Assembly (NCBI GenBank): GCA_028871195.1
Contig: JAGWNT010000002.1
Location: 35,175 to 99,174 of the forward strand
Origin: REEB85 sp018971455
Lineage (GTDB): Bacteria; Pseudomonadota; Alphaproteobacteria; Acetobacterales; Acetobacteraceae
DNA length: 64,000 nt
Direction: 5' to 3'
Shown here: one piece after another, positions 36,100 to 47,120 of the stretch
How positions within the stretch are numbered: position 1 is the stretch's first letter
How the letters are laid out: each line of letters opens with the position of its first letter
Made by a program: the position numbers and the translations under genes
Notes under the pieces: generated by a model
The model's database searches: none
Seen by the model: the letters and a program-made list of their open reading frames with translations, nothing else
Told to the model about the DNA's origin: nothing

Positions 36100-36939
36100 C
36101 TAGCGCTGGGTGCGCGGGCAATAGAAGCTGCTCCGGCCGGATTGCACCAGCCGGCGCACCCCCGCGCAGGCCGGCGGCCCCGGGCAATGCAGGCACGCCT
36201 CGCCCTCGCGCCCGTAAACGCGCCAGGCATGCTGGAAATAGCCCAGCTCGCCATCCGGCTGGACATAGTCGCGCAGGCTCGATCCACCGGCGGCGATCGC
36301 CTCGGCCAGTGTCGCGCGGATCGCCGGCACCAGCCGCGCCGCCCGGGCGCCTGCCACCGTGAAGGCCAGCCGGCGCGGGCTGAGCCCGGCGCGAAACAGC
36401 GCTTCGCTGACATAGATGTTGCCCAGCCCCGCCACCACGCCCTGGTCGAGCAGGGCGGCCTTGATCGGCGTCCGCCGCCCGGCCAGGGCCGCGGACAGCA
36501 GGGCGGGCGTGAACCCCGCCTCCAGCGGCTCCGGCCCGAGCCCGGCGAGCAGCCGGTGCCGGTCCTCCGCCGCCGTCGCCACCAGATCGACCGCCCCGAA
36601 ACGCCGCGGATCGACGAAGCCGACCCGCCAGCCATCGTCGGTCTCCAGCATCAGGTGCTCGTGCGGCGTCTCGGCGTTGGGCCGGGCGGGGCCGATCAGC
36701 ATCCGCCCGGACATGCCGAGATGGATCAGCACGCTGTCCCCGCACGAGAGCCGCATGAGGATGTATTTCCCCCGCCGCCGGAAACCCTCCACCCGGCTGC
36801 CGGCAAGCCGCGCCGCCAGCCCGGCCGGAAAGGCGAAGCGCAGATCGGCGCGGCGCACGGCGGCATGGCGGATCACCCGGCCTTCCAGCCGCGCCCGCAG
36901 GCCGCGCATCACGGTCTCGACTTCAGGGAGTTCCGGCAT
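36100..36939 (-). CDS. mutM: Formamidopyrimidine-DNA glycosylase (MutM/Fpg)
   Basis: A 279-residue base-excision repair enzyme that removes oxidised purines. The N-terminal PELPEVET (catalytic Pro2 and Glu3), HLGMSGRM near 74, and LLDQGVVAGLGNIYVSEALF near 165 (helix-two-turns-helix) are all present. The C-terminal zinc finger is unusual: Cys249, Cys252 and Cys274 are kept, but the fourth ligand position is Thr277 (YCPRTQR instead of the usual YCPRCQR), and an extra Cys258 lies in a PGPPAC insertion. The start gives the processed Met-Pro N-terminus and lies 30 bp from the divergent ubiE. Confidence 0.95.
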   Translation of the reverse strand: MPELPEVETVMRGLRARLEGRVIRHAAVRRADLRFAFPAGLAARLAGSRVEGFRRRGKYILMRLSCGDSVLIHLGMSGRMLIGPARPNAETPHEHLMLETDDGWRVGFVDPRRFGAVDLVATAAEDRHRLLAGLGPEPLEAGFTPALLSAALAGRRTPIKAALLDQGVVAGLGNIYVSEALFRAGLSPRRLAFTVAGARAARLVPAIRATLAEAIAAGGSSLRDYVQPDGELGYFQHAWRVYGREGEACLHCPGPPACAGVRRLVQSGRSSFYCPRTQR

Positions 36940-36969
36940 TGACGCGGCGCAGGCTATACACTGGCGGGC

Positions 36970-37733
<764 letters not shown>

Positions 37734-37746
<13 letters not shown>

Positions 37747-38945
37747 GCCTCGCGGGCCGGCGCGTCCTGCTCATCGTCAGCGGCGGGATCGCCGCCTACA
37801 AGGCGCTCGAGCTGGTACGCCTGCTGCGCAAATCCGCCTGCGCCGTCACCTGCGTGCTGACCGCCGGCGGCGCCCGGTTCGTCACCCCCCTCTCGCTGCA
37901 GGCGCTCAGCGAGGCGCGGGTCTATGGCGACCTCTTCTCGCTGACCGACGAGAGCGAAATGGGCCACATCCAGCTCTCGCGCAGTGCCGATCTCGTGGTC
38001 GTCGCCCCGGCCAGCGCCGATATCCTGGCCAAGATGGCGGCGGGTCTGGCCGACGATCTCGCCAGCACGCTGCTGCTGGCCACCGACAAGCGCGTGCTGG
38101 TGGCGCCGGCGATGAACGTTCGCATGTGGACCCACCCCGCCACCCGGGCCAACCTTGCCACCCTCGCCGCCCGCGGCGTCGCCGTGGTCGGACCGGAGGT
38201 GGGGGCGATGGCCTGCAACGAGCACGGCCCCGGCCGCCTTGCCGAGCCACCCGCCATTCTCGACGCCATCACCGCCCTGCTGACCGCCGCCCGCCCGCTC
38301 GCCGGCCGGCACGCCCTGGTCACCAGCGGGCCCACCCATGAGCCGATCGACCCGGTGCGCTACATCGCCAACCGCAGCAGCGGCCGGCAGGGCCACGCCA
38401 TCGCCGCCGCCCTCGCCGCCCTCGGCGCCCGCGTCACCCTGGTCAGCGGGCCGGTGGCGCTGCCCGACCCGCCCGGCCTCACCACCATCCATGTCGAGAC
38501 CGCCGAGCAGATGCTGGCGGCCGCCCAGGCCGCGCTGCCCGCCGATATCGCGGTCTGCGCCGCCGCGGTGGCCGACTGGCGCATGGCCAGCCCGGCGGCG
38601 CTGAAACTGAAGAAGACGCCGGGCGGCGCCCCGCCGGCGCTGGAGCTCGAAGCCAATCCCGACATCCTGGCGACGCTGTCCGCCCGCGGCGCCGCCCGCC
38701 CGCGCCTGGTGGTCGGCTTCGCCGCCGAAACCCACGATCTGCGGCACCATGCCGAGGAGAAGCGCCGCCGCAAGGGCTGCGACTGGATCGTCGCCAATGA
38801 CGTCAACCCCGCCAGCCTCATCATGGGCGGCGCGGAAAACGAGGTGCATCTGGTGACGGAAGCCGGCATCGAGGACTGGCCACGACTGGACAAGACCGAG
38901 GTGGCCGCCCGCCTCGCCGCCCGCATCGCCGAGGCCGTGGCATGA
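37734..38945 (+). CDS. coaBC: Bifunctional phosphopantothenoylcysteine decarboxylase/synthetase
   Basis: A 403-residue bifunctional coenzyme A biosynthesis enzyme. The CoaC half has VSGGIAAYKALELVR near 17, the catalytic His in MGHIQLSR near 80, LVAPAMNVRMW near 123 and ACNEHGPGRLAEP near 160 with the active Cys. The CoaB half has TSGPTHEPIDPVRYIANRSS near 201 and AAVADWRMASPAALKLKK near 277. The ATG at 37734 overlaps ubiE by 13 bp; a GTG at 37743 overlapping the ubiE stop as GTGA is an equally good start. It is coupled by 4 bp to dut. Confidence 0.95.
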
Positions 38946-39400
38946 GCCCCGTCCCCGTGCGCGTCACCCGCCTGCCCCATGGCGAGGGGCTGCCGCTGCC
39001 GGCCTACGCCACCGCCGAGGCCGCCGGCATGGACCTGCTGGCCGCCACCCCCGGCCCGCTCCAGATCCCGCCGGGCGGCCGCGCCCTGGTGCCGACCGGG
39101 CTCGCCATCGCCCTGCCGCCCGACCACGAATTGCAGATCCGCCCCCGCTCGGGCCTCGCGCTGCGGCACGGCATCACCATCCCCAACACGCCGGGCACGA
39201 TCGACGCCGATTACCGCGGCGAAATCCAGGTCATCCTGCTCAACACCGGCGCCGAGGCCTTCACCGTCGAGCGCGGCATGCGCATCGCGCAAGCCGTCCT
39301 TGCCCCGGTGCTGCGCGCGGTCTGGCACGAGGTGACCAGCCTGGACGACACGGCGCGCGGCAGCGGGGGCTTCGGCAGCACGGGCTCGGGCCGCGGATGA
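38942..39400 (+). CDS. dut: Deoxyuridine 5'-triphosphate nucleotidohydrolase
   Basis: A 152-residue dUTPase that keeps uracil out of DNA and supplies dUMP. The five trimeric-dUTPase motifs are visible: GMDLLA near 29, RPRSGLALRHGI near 69, GTIDADYRGEI near 88, RIAQAVLAPV near 115 and RGSGGFGSTG near 139. The ATG overlaps the coaBC stop by 4 bp. Confidence 0.96.
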   Translation: MSPVPVRVTRLPHGEGLPLPAYATAEAAGMDLLAATPGPLQIPPGGRALVPTGLAIALPPDHELQIRPRSGLALRHGITIPNTPGTIDADYRGEIQVILLNTGAEAFTVERGMRIAQAVLAPVLRAVWHEVTSLDDTARGSGGFGSTGSGRG

Positions 39401-39498
39401 GCGGCTTCACGAAACCGCCACGTCCGACGGGATGACAGACGCCGGCCGGTAGGCTAACAGGGCGCGCCCGCGTCACCGTCCCATTTCCGGACCTGCCG

Positions 39499-41223
39499 AT
39501 GTCCAGCACCGCAACCCCTGCCGGCATCTCCGGGCGCCGGCTGCCCAACATCTGGGATGTCGCCGCCCTGCTCGCCGTCATCGGCCTGCTAGTCGCGGTC
39601 GCGCGCGCCGCGCGCGGCACCTTCGTGCCGATCGACGCACTGCACCAGGTGCCGATCACGCTGGATCCGCGCGCTCTGCCCGGCTACGCGCTGCGCACCA
39701 CCATGCGCATGTTCGCTGCCCTCGCCGCCTCGCTGCTCTTCACCTTCACCTATGCCCCGCTGGCGGCGAAAAGCCGGCGCGCCGGCCTGATCATGATCCC
39801 CATTCTCGACATCCTCCAGTCGGTGCCGATCCTGGGCTTTCTCACCTTCACCACCGCCTTCTTCATGGCGCTGTTCCCCGGCAACGTGCTCGGGCTCGAG
39901 CTCGCCGCCATCTTCGCCATCTTCACCAGCCAGGCGTGGAACATGGCGTTCAGCTTCTACCAGTCGCTGACCACCCTGCCCGCCGACCTGGACGAGGCGA
40001 CCCGCGGCTTCCGCCTCACCGGCTGGCAGCGTTTCTGGCGGCTCGAAGTGCCCTTCGCCATGCCCGGCCTGGTGTGGAACACCATGCTGTCGATGTCCGC
40101 CGGCTGGTTCTTCGTCGTCGCCTCCGAGGCGATCACCCTCGGCGATCGCACCTGGACTCTGCCGGGCATCGGCTCCTACGTCGCCACCGCGCTGGGTGAG
40201 AAGAATATCGGCGCGGTGTTCTGGGCCATCCTCGCCATGCTGGGCGTCATCCTCGCCTATGACCAGCTGCTGTTTCGCCCGCTGGTCGCCTGGTCGGCCA
40301 AGTTCCGCTTCGAGACCACGGCCGGCGCCACAGTCGGCGATCCCTGGGTGCTCGCCCTGCTGCGCCGCACCCATGTGCTGCGCGTCGGCGGCGAGGCGGT
40401 GGGGCGCTTCTTCGCCACCATCACCGGCCTGCGCCTGGCGCTGCCCCGCCGCCGGCGCCATGTCGCGGCCGTGCCGACCCGGGCCGGCGACATCGTCTTC
40501 GGCATGGTGGTGGCCCTCGGCGCCGCCTGGGCGACCTGGCGCATCGTCGACTACGTCGCCGCCACGCTGAGCTGGGGCGATCTCGGCCTGGCGGTGGCGC
40601 TGGGCGCCATCACACTGCTGCGCGTCGCGGTGCTGATGGCGCTCGCCGCACTGGTCTGGGTGCCGGTCGGCGTGTGGCTCGGCCTGCGGCCGGCCTGGGC
40701 GCGACGGGTGCAGCCGGTGGCCCAATTCCTCGCCGCCTTCCCGGCCAATCTCCTGTTTCCGCCCTTCGTCGTCGTCATCGTCACCTGGCACCTCAACGTC
40801 GATATATGGCTGACGCCGCTGATGGTGCTCGGCACGCAGTGGTACATCCTGTTCAATGTCATCGCCGGCGCCGCCGCCTTTCCCGGCGACCTGCTGGAGG
40901 CGGCGGCCAATTTCCGCGTCGGCAGCCTGCTGTGGTGGCGCCGCGTCATCCTGCCCGGCATCCTGCCGTTCTTCGTCACCGGCGCGATCACCGCCTCGGG
41001 CGGCTCGTGGAACGCCGCCATCGTCTCGGAGGTCGCCTCCTGGGGCGACACGCGGCTCGCCGCCCACGGCCTGGGCGCCTATATCGCCCAGGCAACCGAT
41101 GCCGGCCGCTTCCATCAGGTGGTGCTTGGCGTGGTGGTGATGTCGCTCTACGTGCTCGCCACCAACCGGCTGGTCTGGCGGCCGCTCTACGCCTATGCCA
41201 GCCGCCGCACCACCCTGGGTTGA
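39499..41223 (+). CDS. ABC transporter permease, two fused domains
   Basis: A 574-residue inner-membrane protein made of two tandem binding-protein-dependent permease domains. The first (to about residue 270) has the coupling loop DLDEATRGFRLTGWQRFWRL near 165. The second (about 335-574) has DLLEAAANFRVGSLLWWRRV near 466. The pairing of two TMDs in one chain replaces the usual dimer. The resemblance is to nitrate/sulfonate/taurine-type permeases. The ATPase gene follows by 13 bp. Substrate unknown; no binding-protein gene of the matching type is adjacent. Confidence 0.88.
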   Translation: MSSTATPAGISGRRLPNIWDVAALLAVIGLLVAVARAARGTFVPIDALHQVPITLDPRALPGYALRTTMRMFAALAASLLFTFTYAPLAAKSRRAGLIMIPILDILQSVPILGFLTFTTAFFMALFPGNVLGLELAAIFAIFTSQAWNMAFSFYQSLTTLPADLDEATRGFRLTGWQRFWRLEVPFAMPGLVWNTMLSMSAGWFFVVASEAITLGDRTWTLPGIGSYVATALGEKNIGAVFWAILAMLGVILAYDQLLFRPLVAWSAKFRFETTAGATVGDPWVLALLRRTHVLRVGGEAVGRFFATITGLRLALPRRRRHVAAVPTRAGDIVFGMVVALGAAWATWRIVDYVAATLSWGDLGLAVALGAITLLRVAVLMALAALVWVPVGVWLGLRPAWARRVQPVAQFLAAFPANLLFPPFVVVIVTWHLNVDIWLTPLMVLGTQWYILFNVIAGAAAFPGDLLEAAANFRVGSLLWWRRVILPGILPFFVTGAITASGGSWNAAIVSEVASWGDTRLAAHGLGAYIAQATDAGRFHQVVLGVVVMSLYVLATNRLVWRPLYAYASRRTTLG

Positions 41224-41236
41224 GGGAGACGCCACG

Positions 41237-42547
41237 ATGCAGGCCACGCCATTGCTCGAGGTCCGCGGTTGCCGGCAGGCGTACCACAAGGACAGCAGCG
41301 CCGATCTGGTGGTGCTCGACGACGTCAACCTGGCACTGCAGGGTGGCGAGATCGTCGGCCTGCTCGGCCGCTCCGGCTCCGGCAAATCCACCCTGCTGCG
41401 CATCGTGTCCGGCCTGCTCAAACCGACGGCCGGCGAGGTCATCTGGCGCGGCGCCAAGGTTGACGGCCCGGCCAGCGGCATCGCCATGGTGTTCCAGAGC
41501 TTCGCCCTGTTCCCCTGGCTCACCGTCGAGGAGAACGTCGAACTCGGGCTCGAGGCGCTCGGCGTGGCGCGTGCCGAGCGGGCCAGCCGCACGGAGGTCG
41601 CGATCGACCTGATCGGCCTCGGCGGCTTCGAGAGCGCCTACCCCAAGGAGCTCTCCGGCGGCATGCGCCAGCGCGTCGGCCTGGCGCGCGCGCTCGTGGT
41701 CCATCCCGACCTGCTGCTGATGGACGAGCCGTTCAGCGCGCTCGACGTGCTCACCGCCGAAACCCTGCGCACCGACCTCATCGACCTGTGGATGGAGCGC
41801 AAGCTGCCGGTCAAGTCGGTGCTGATGGTCACTCACAACATCGAGGAGGCCGTGCTGATGTGCGACCGCATCCTGGTGTTCTCGTCCAATCCCGGCCGGG
41901 TGGCGAGCGACCTGCGGGTGCCCTTCGCCCACCCGCGCAACCGCCTCGACCCGGCATTCCGCCAGCTGGTGGACGACATCTACGCGCTGATGACCCGCCG
42001 CCCGGCCCGTGCCGCCCCCAGCCAGCAGACGCCGGCCGACCGCTCCGGCTTCGCCACCACGCTGCACCCGATCGGCACCAACCTGCTCTCCGGCCTGATC
42101 GAGGCGCTCGCCGCCCCGCCCTACGACGGCAAGGCCGACCTGCCCGCGCTGGCCGCCTCGCTGCAGATGGAGGCCGACGAGCTGCTGCCCCTCGGCGAGG
42201 TGCTGCAGACGCTGCATTTCGGCGAGCTGGAGGAGGGCGACATCCGCCTCTCGGCGGCCGGCCGGCAGTTTGCCAGCGCCGACACCGACACCCGCAAGGT
42301 GCTGTTCGCCGAGACGCTGCGCGCTCATGTGCCGCTGGCCGGCGCCATCCGCCGCACGCTGGACGAGCGGTGGAACCACCGCGCCTCGGCGGTGCGCTTT
42401 CGCGACGAGCTGGAAGACCACATGTCGCCCGACTACGCCGAGGAGACGCTGCGCGCCGTCATCGGCTGGGGCCGCTACGCCGAGCTGTTCGGCTACGACG
42501 AGGAGGCCGACCAGTTCACCCTGGAAGACATCGACACCGCGGCCTGA
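41237..42547 (+). CDS. NitT/TauT-type ABC ATPase with C-terminal AAA-associated domain
   Basis: A 436-residue protein. Residues 1-265 are an ABC ATPase: Walker A GRSGSGKSTLLR near 47, FQSFALFPWLTV, signature LSGGMRQRVGLARAL, Walker B LLLMDEPFSALD and the switch His in VTHNIEEAV. Residues about 285-436 form a separate domain (HPIGTNLLSGLIEAL ... SPDYAEETLRAVIGWGRYAE) like the AAA-associated C-terminal domain found on a subset of these ATPases, function unknown. GGGAGA at 41224-41229 precedes the ATG at 41237. It partners the fused permease upstream. Confidence 0.88.
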   Translation: MQATPLLEVRGCRQAYHKDSSADLVVLDDVNLALQGGEIVGLLGRSGSGKSTLLRIVSGLLKPTAGEVIWRGAKVDGPASGIAMVFQSFALFPWLTVEENVELGLEALGVARAERASRTEVAIDLIGLGGFESAYPKELSGGMRQRVGLARALVVHPDLLLMDEPFSALDVLTAETLRTDLIDLWMERKLPVKSVLMVTHNIEEAVLMCDRILVFSSNPGRVASDLRVPFAHPRNRLDPAFRQLVDDIYALMTRRPARAAPSQQTPADRSGFATTLHPIGTNLLSGLIEALAAPPYDGKADLPALAASLQMEADELLPLGEVLQTLHFGELEEGDIRLSAAGRQFASADTDTRKVLFAETLRAHVPLAGAIRRTLDERWNHRASAVRFRDELEDHMSPDYAEETLRAVIGWGRYAELFGYDEEADQFTLEDIDTAA

Positions 42548-42652
42548 CGGCGCCGCGGCCGGCGCACGGCGTCACCTTTCCTTCACAAGCGGCCTTCCCC
42601 CCCATGGCCCTGCGCCGCTAAGGTGCCGGCTCCGCTTTGGGAGACCCTTCCG

Positions 42653-44251
42653 ATGTTGACCCGCCGCCACCTCCTCGCCGCCACCGCAGCCACCCCGCTC
42701 GCCACCATCGGCTTCGCCGGGGCCGCCGAGGCCAAGACACCCAGGGGTGTCGCCGTCATGGCCAAGCAGATCGACGACATCATCAGCTTCGATCCCGCCG
42801 AGGCCTACGAGTTCAGCAACAACGAGGTCGACGCCAACGTCTATCGCCGCCTCGTCGCGCCCGATCCGCACGACAACACCAAGATCGCCGGCGATCTCGC
42901 CAAGTCCTGGACCGTCAGCCCGGACGGCACCACCTTCACCTTCCAGCTCAAGACCAATGCGCGCTTCCCCTCCGGCAAGGCCGTCACCGCCGAGGACGCC
43001 GCCTATTCGCTGCAGCGCGTCGTCAAGCTCAACAAGACGCCCGGCTTCATCATCACCCAGTTCGGCTTCACCAAGGACAACGTGGACAGCCTGATCCACG
43101 CCACCGGGCCGCACACGCTGGTGCTGAAGCTGCCGGCCCCGCAGGCCACCAGCTTCGTGCTGTTCTGCCTCACCGCCAATGTCGGCTCGATCGTCGAGAA
43201 GGCGACGGCGGTGAAGCACGAGGCCGCCGGCGACATGGGCAATGGCTGGCTCAAGACGAATACCGCCGGCGCCGGCCCCTACCAGATGGTCTCCTGGGCG
43301 GCCTCCGACCACATCAACATGACCCCCAACCCGCATTCGGGAATCCACGTCAACACGCCGCGCATCGTCATCCGGCACGTCAAGGATCCCTCGGCCCAGC
43401 TTCTGCTGCTGCAGAAGGGCGATGCCGACATCGTGCGCGACCTGACGCCGGACCAGATCAAGACCGTCGCCGCCGACAAGAACTTCCACATCACGCAGAG
43501 CCCGCAAGGCTCGTCGATGTACATCGCCATGAATCAGACCATGCCGGAACTGGCCAAGCCGCAGGTCATCCAGGCGATCAAGTGGGCGATCGACTATGAC
43601 GCCATCGCCAAGAACATCACCCCCAACAGCTGGGTGGTCTCGCAGAGCTTCCTGCCCAAGGGGCTGCCCGGCGCGCTGACCACCGAGCCCTTCCACAAGG
43701 ACGTCACCAAGGCCAAGGCGCTGATGGCCGAAGCCGGCCTCAAGGACGGCTTCGCCTGCACCATGGACTACATTTCCGCCGCCCCCTACGGCGACATCGC
43801 CCAGGCGGTGCAGGCCGACCTCGCCGCCATCGGCATCAAGGTGACGCTGGTCGCCGGCGAGCAGAAGCAGGTCATCACCAAGACCCGCGCGCGCACCCAC
43901 CAGCTCGCCATGCTGGTCTGGGGCACCGATTATTTCGACCCGAACTCCAACGCCCAGGCCTTCTGCGCCAATCCGGACGACAGCGACAATTCCAAGCTCA
44001 AGATCCTCGCCTGGCGCAGCCACTTCGTGGACAAGGAACTGACCGACATGGTCACCCAGGCCACCGCGGAGCTCGATGCGGCCAAGCGTGTCGCGATCTA
44101 CACCAAGATGCAGCAGCTCTCCCAGGAGCGGGCGCCGTTCGCCATGCTGCTGCAGAAGATCTCCTCGGCCGAGCTCGGCAAGGGCGTCAGCGGCTTCGTC
44201 ATCGGCCCGCTGCCGGACTACACGAAATACGCCGAAATCAAGAAGGCCTGA
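42653..44251 (+). CDS. Peptide-type ABC substrate-binding protein with probable Tat signal
   Basis: A 532-residue family 5 binding protein. The N-terminus TRRHLLAATAATPLATIGFA has a twin arginine and a hydrophobic stretch ending at AEA, suggesting Tat export. The body has DDIISFDPAEAYEFSNNEVD, SPDGTTFTFQLKTNARFPSG near 86 and IQAIKWAIDYDAIAKNI near 303, as in DppA/OppA proteins. An upstream in-frame ATG at 42623 is rejected because the ATG at 42653 follows GGGAGA and opens the signal peptide. A predicted terminator after the stop separates it from the permeases. Confidence 0.92.
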   Translation: MLTRRHLLAATAATPLATIGFAGAAEAKTPRGVAVMAKQIDDIISFDPAEAYEFSNNEVDANVYRRLVAPDPHDNTKIAGDLAKSWTVSPDGTTFTFQLKTNARFPSGKAVTAEDAAYSLQRVVKLNKTPGFIITQFGFTKDNVDSLIHATGPHTLVLKLPAPQATSFVLFCLTANVGSIVEKATAVKHEAAGDMGNGWLKTNTAGAGPYQMVSWAASDHINMTPNPHSGIHVNTPRIVIRHVKDPSAQLLLLQKGDADIVRDLTPDQIKTVAADKNFHITQSPQGSSMYIAMNQTMPELAKPQVIQAIKWAIDYDAIAKNITPNSWVVSQSFLPKGLPGALTTEPFHKDVTKAKALMAEAGLKDGFACTMDYISAAPYGDIAQAVQADLAAIGIKVTLVAGEQKQVITKTRARTHQLAMLVWGTDYFDPNSNAQAFCANPDDSDNSKLKILAWRSHFVDKELTDMVTQATAELDAAKRVAIYTKMQQLSQERAPFAMLLQKISSAELGKGVSGFVIGPLPDYTKYAEIKKA

Positions 44252-44292
44252 TCCACGCCGCCATGACCTTGCTTGCATGGCCCAGGGTTGCG

Positions 44293-44323
44293 CGCGCCGG
44301 TTCCGCCGACGGCGCGGCTTTTT
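44293..44323 (+). terminator. Rho-independent terminator inside the transporter operon
   Basis: CGCGCCG and CGGCGCG form a 7-bp stem with a 10-base loop, followed after GC by five T (44319-44323). It lies 42 bp after the binding-protein stop and 38 bp before the first permease. Partial termination here would make more binding protein than membrane and ATPase subunits. Confidence 0.65.
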
Positions 44324-44360
44324 CTCCCTCCACCGGCGACCGCATGGCGCGGCCGCCGGC

Positions 44361-45370
<1,010 letters not shown>

Positions 45371-45374
<4 letters not shown>

Positions 45375-46285
45375 GCACCACCACAACCCTGCCCGGCCTG
45401 CGGGCCTGGCTGCTGACCGACACCCCGGCCTCGCGCGCCCAGGCCGCCTGGGGACGGCGCTACCGCATCTGGCGCGACTTCCGGGCCAACGGCGTGGCGA
45501 TGACCGGGCTGGTCACCATCATCCTGCTGATCGCCGCCGCCCTCGCGGCCCCCCTGCTCGCCACCCACAACCCGGACGCGCAGGAACTCACCAATCGCCT
45601 GGCGACGCCATCGGCCGCCCACTGGCTGGGCACGGACGAGCTGGGGCGGGACGTCTATTCGCGCCTGCTCTTCGGCGGGCGCATCACGCTCGGCATGGTG
45701 GTCGCCGTGGTGCTGATGGTGGCGCCGGTCGGCCTCGCCGTCGGCACCATCGCCGGCTATCTCGGCGGCATGACGGACCGCGTGATGATGCGCGTGACCG
45801 ACATCTTCCTCGCCTTCCCGCGGCTGATCCTCGCCCTGGCCTTCGTCGCCGCCATCCATCCCGGCATTTCGAGCGCCATCTTCGCCATCGCGCTGACCGC
45901 CTGGCCCCCCTATGCCCGCCTCGCGCGCGCCGAGACGCTGACCATCCGCGGCACCGATTTCATCGCCGCGATCCGGCTGACCGGCGCCACCACCCCGCGC
46001 ATCATCCTGCGCCACGTCGCCCCGCTCTGCCTGGGCAGCCTGATCGTTCGCGTCACGCTCGACATGAGCTCGATCATCCTCACCGCCGCGGCCCTGGGCT
46101 TCCTCGGCATGGGGGCCCAGCCCCCCTCACCGGAATGGGGCGCGATGATCGCGACCGCCCGCGACTACATGCTCCAGCAATGGTGGGTGCCGCTGATGCC
46201 CGGCATGGCCATCTTCGTCGCCTCGCTGGCCTTCAACCTGCTGGGCGACGGGCTGCGCGACGTGCTCGACCCCAAGCAGCGCTGA
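45371..46285 (+). CDS. Dipeptide-type ABC transporter permease (DppC-like), second system
   Basis: A 304-residue inner-membrane permease: FRANGVAMTGLVTIILLIAA as first helix, HWLGTDELGRDVYSRLLFGG near 85, MRVTDIFLAFPRLILALAFV near 142, coupling loop IAAIRLTGATTPRIILRHVA near 197, and C-terminal LGDGLRDVLDPKQR. All are hallmarks of DppC/OppC. It is coupled by ATGA to the DppB-like gene and followed after 7 bp by the first ATPase. Confidence 0.92.
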
Positions 46286-46292
46286 GCCCGCG

Positions 46293-47120
46293 ATGCTGGT
46301 CGACATCGCCAATCTGCGCGTCACCTTCCCCACCCCGCGCGGGCCGAGTGCCGCCGTGCGCGGGGTCTCGATCAGCCTCGGCGCCGAGAAACTCGGCATC
46401 GTGGGCGAATCGGGGTCCGGCAAATCGCTCACCGCGCGCTCGATCCTCAAGCTGCTGCCGGGCAACGCCACCCTCGCCGCCGACCGGCTGAGCTTCGACG
46501 GCATCGACATCCTGGCGGCCAATGAGCGCGCCATGCGGGCCATTCGCGGCAAGCGCGCGGGCCTCATCATGCAGGACCCGAAATACTCGCTCAATCCGGT
46601 GATGACGGCGGGCGGACAGATCGCCGAGGCGTGGCGCGCCCATCACAAGGGCAGCGCCCGCCAGGCGCGGGACGCGGCAATGGATCTGCTCGCCCAGGTG
46701 CAGATCCGCGACCCCGCGCGCGTCGCCCAGGCCTATCCGCACGAACTCTCGGGCGGCATGGGCCAGCGCGTCATGATCGCCATGATGCTGGCACCCGACC
46801 CCGAATTGCTGATCGCCGACGAACCCACCAGCGCACTCGACGCCACCGTGCAGGCCGAAATCCTCCGCCTCATGGAAGACCTCGTGGCGCGGCGCGGCAT
46901 GGCGCTGATCCTGATCAGCCACGACCTGCCGCTGGTCTCGCATTTCTGCGACCGCGTCGCGGTGATGTACGCCGGGCGCATCGTCGAGGAATTGCGCGCC
47001 GGCGACCTCACCCGCGCCACCCACCCCTACACGCGGGGCCTGCTCGACTGCCTGCCCGCCCTCTCCCACCCGCAGCCGCGCCTGAAGGTTCTGGTGCGCG
47101 ACGCCGCGTGGTCGGCATGA
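46293..47120 (+). CDS. Dipeptide-type ABC ATP-binding protein (DppD-like), second system
   Basis: A 275-residue ATPase with Walker A GESGSGKSLTARSILKLLPG near 37, MQDPKYSLNPVM, signature LSGGMGQRVMIAMML, Walker B LLIADEPTSALD and LISHDLPLV. It is shorter than the first system's DppD: the C-terminal cysteine-rich extension is missing and the protein stops soon after the RATHPYTRGLLDCLP segment. The stop overlaps the next start (ATGA). Confidence 0.9.
   Translation: MLVDIANLRVTFPTPRGPSAAVRGVSISLGAEKLGIVGESGSGKSLTARSILKLLPGNATLAADRLSFDGIDILAANERAMRAIRGKRAGLIMQDPKYSLNPVMTAGGQIAEAWRAHHKGSARQARDAAMDLLAQVQIRDPARVAQAYPHELSGGMGQRVMIAMMLAPDPELLIADEPTSALDATVQAEILRLMEDLVARRGMALILISHDLPLVSHFCDRVAVMYAGRIVEELRAGDLTRATHPYTRGLLDCLPALSHPQPRLKVLVRDAAWSA

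Noticed and set aside
39589..41592. 667-codon minus-strand frame opposite the fused permease
   Set aside because: Antisense shadow; no motifs, and the plus strand encodes a clear two-domain permease.
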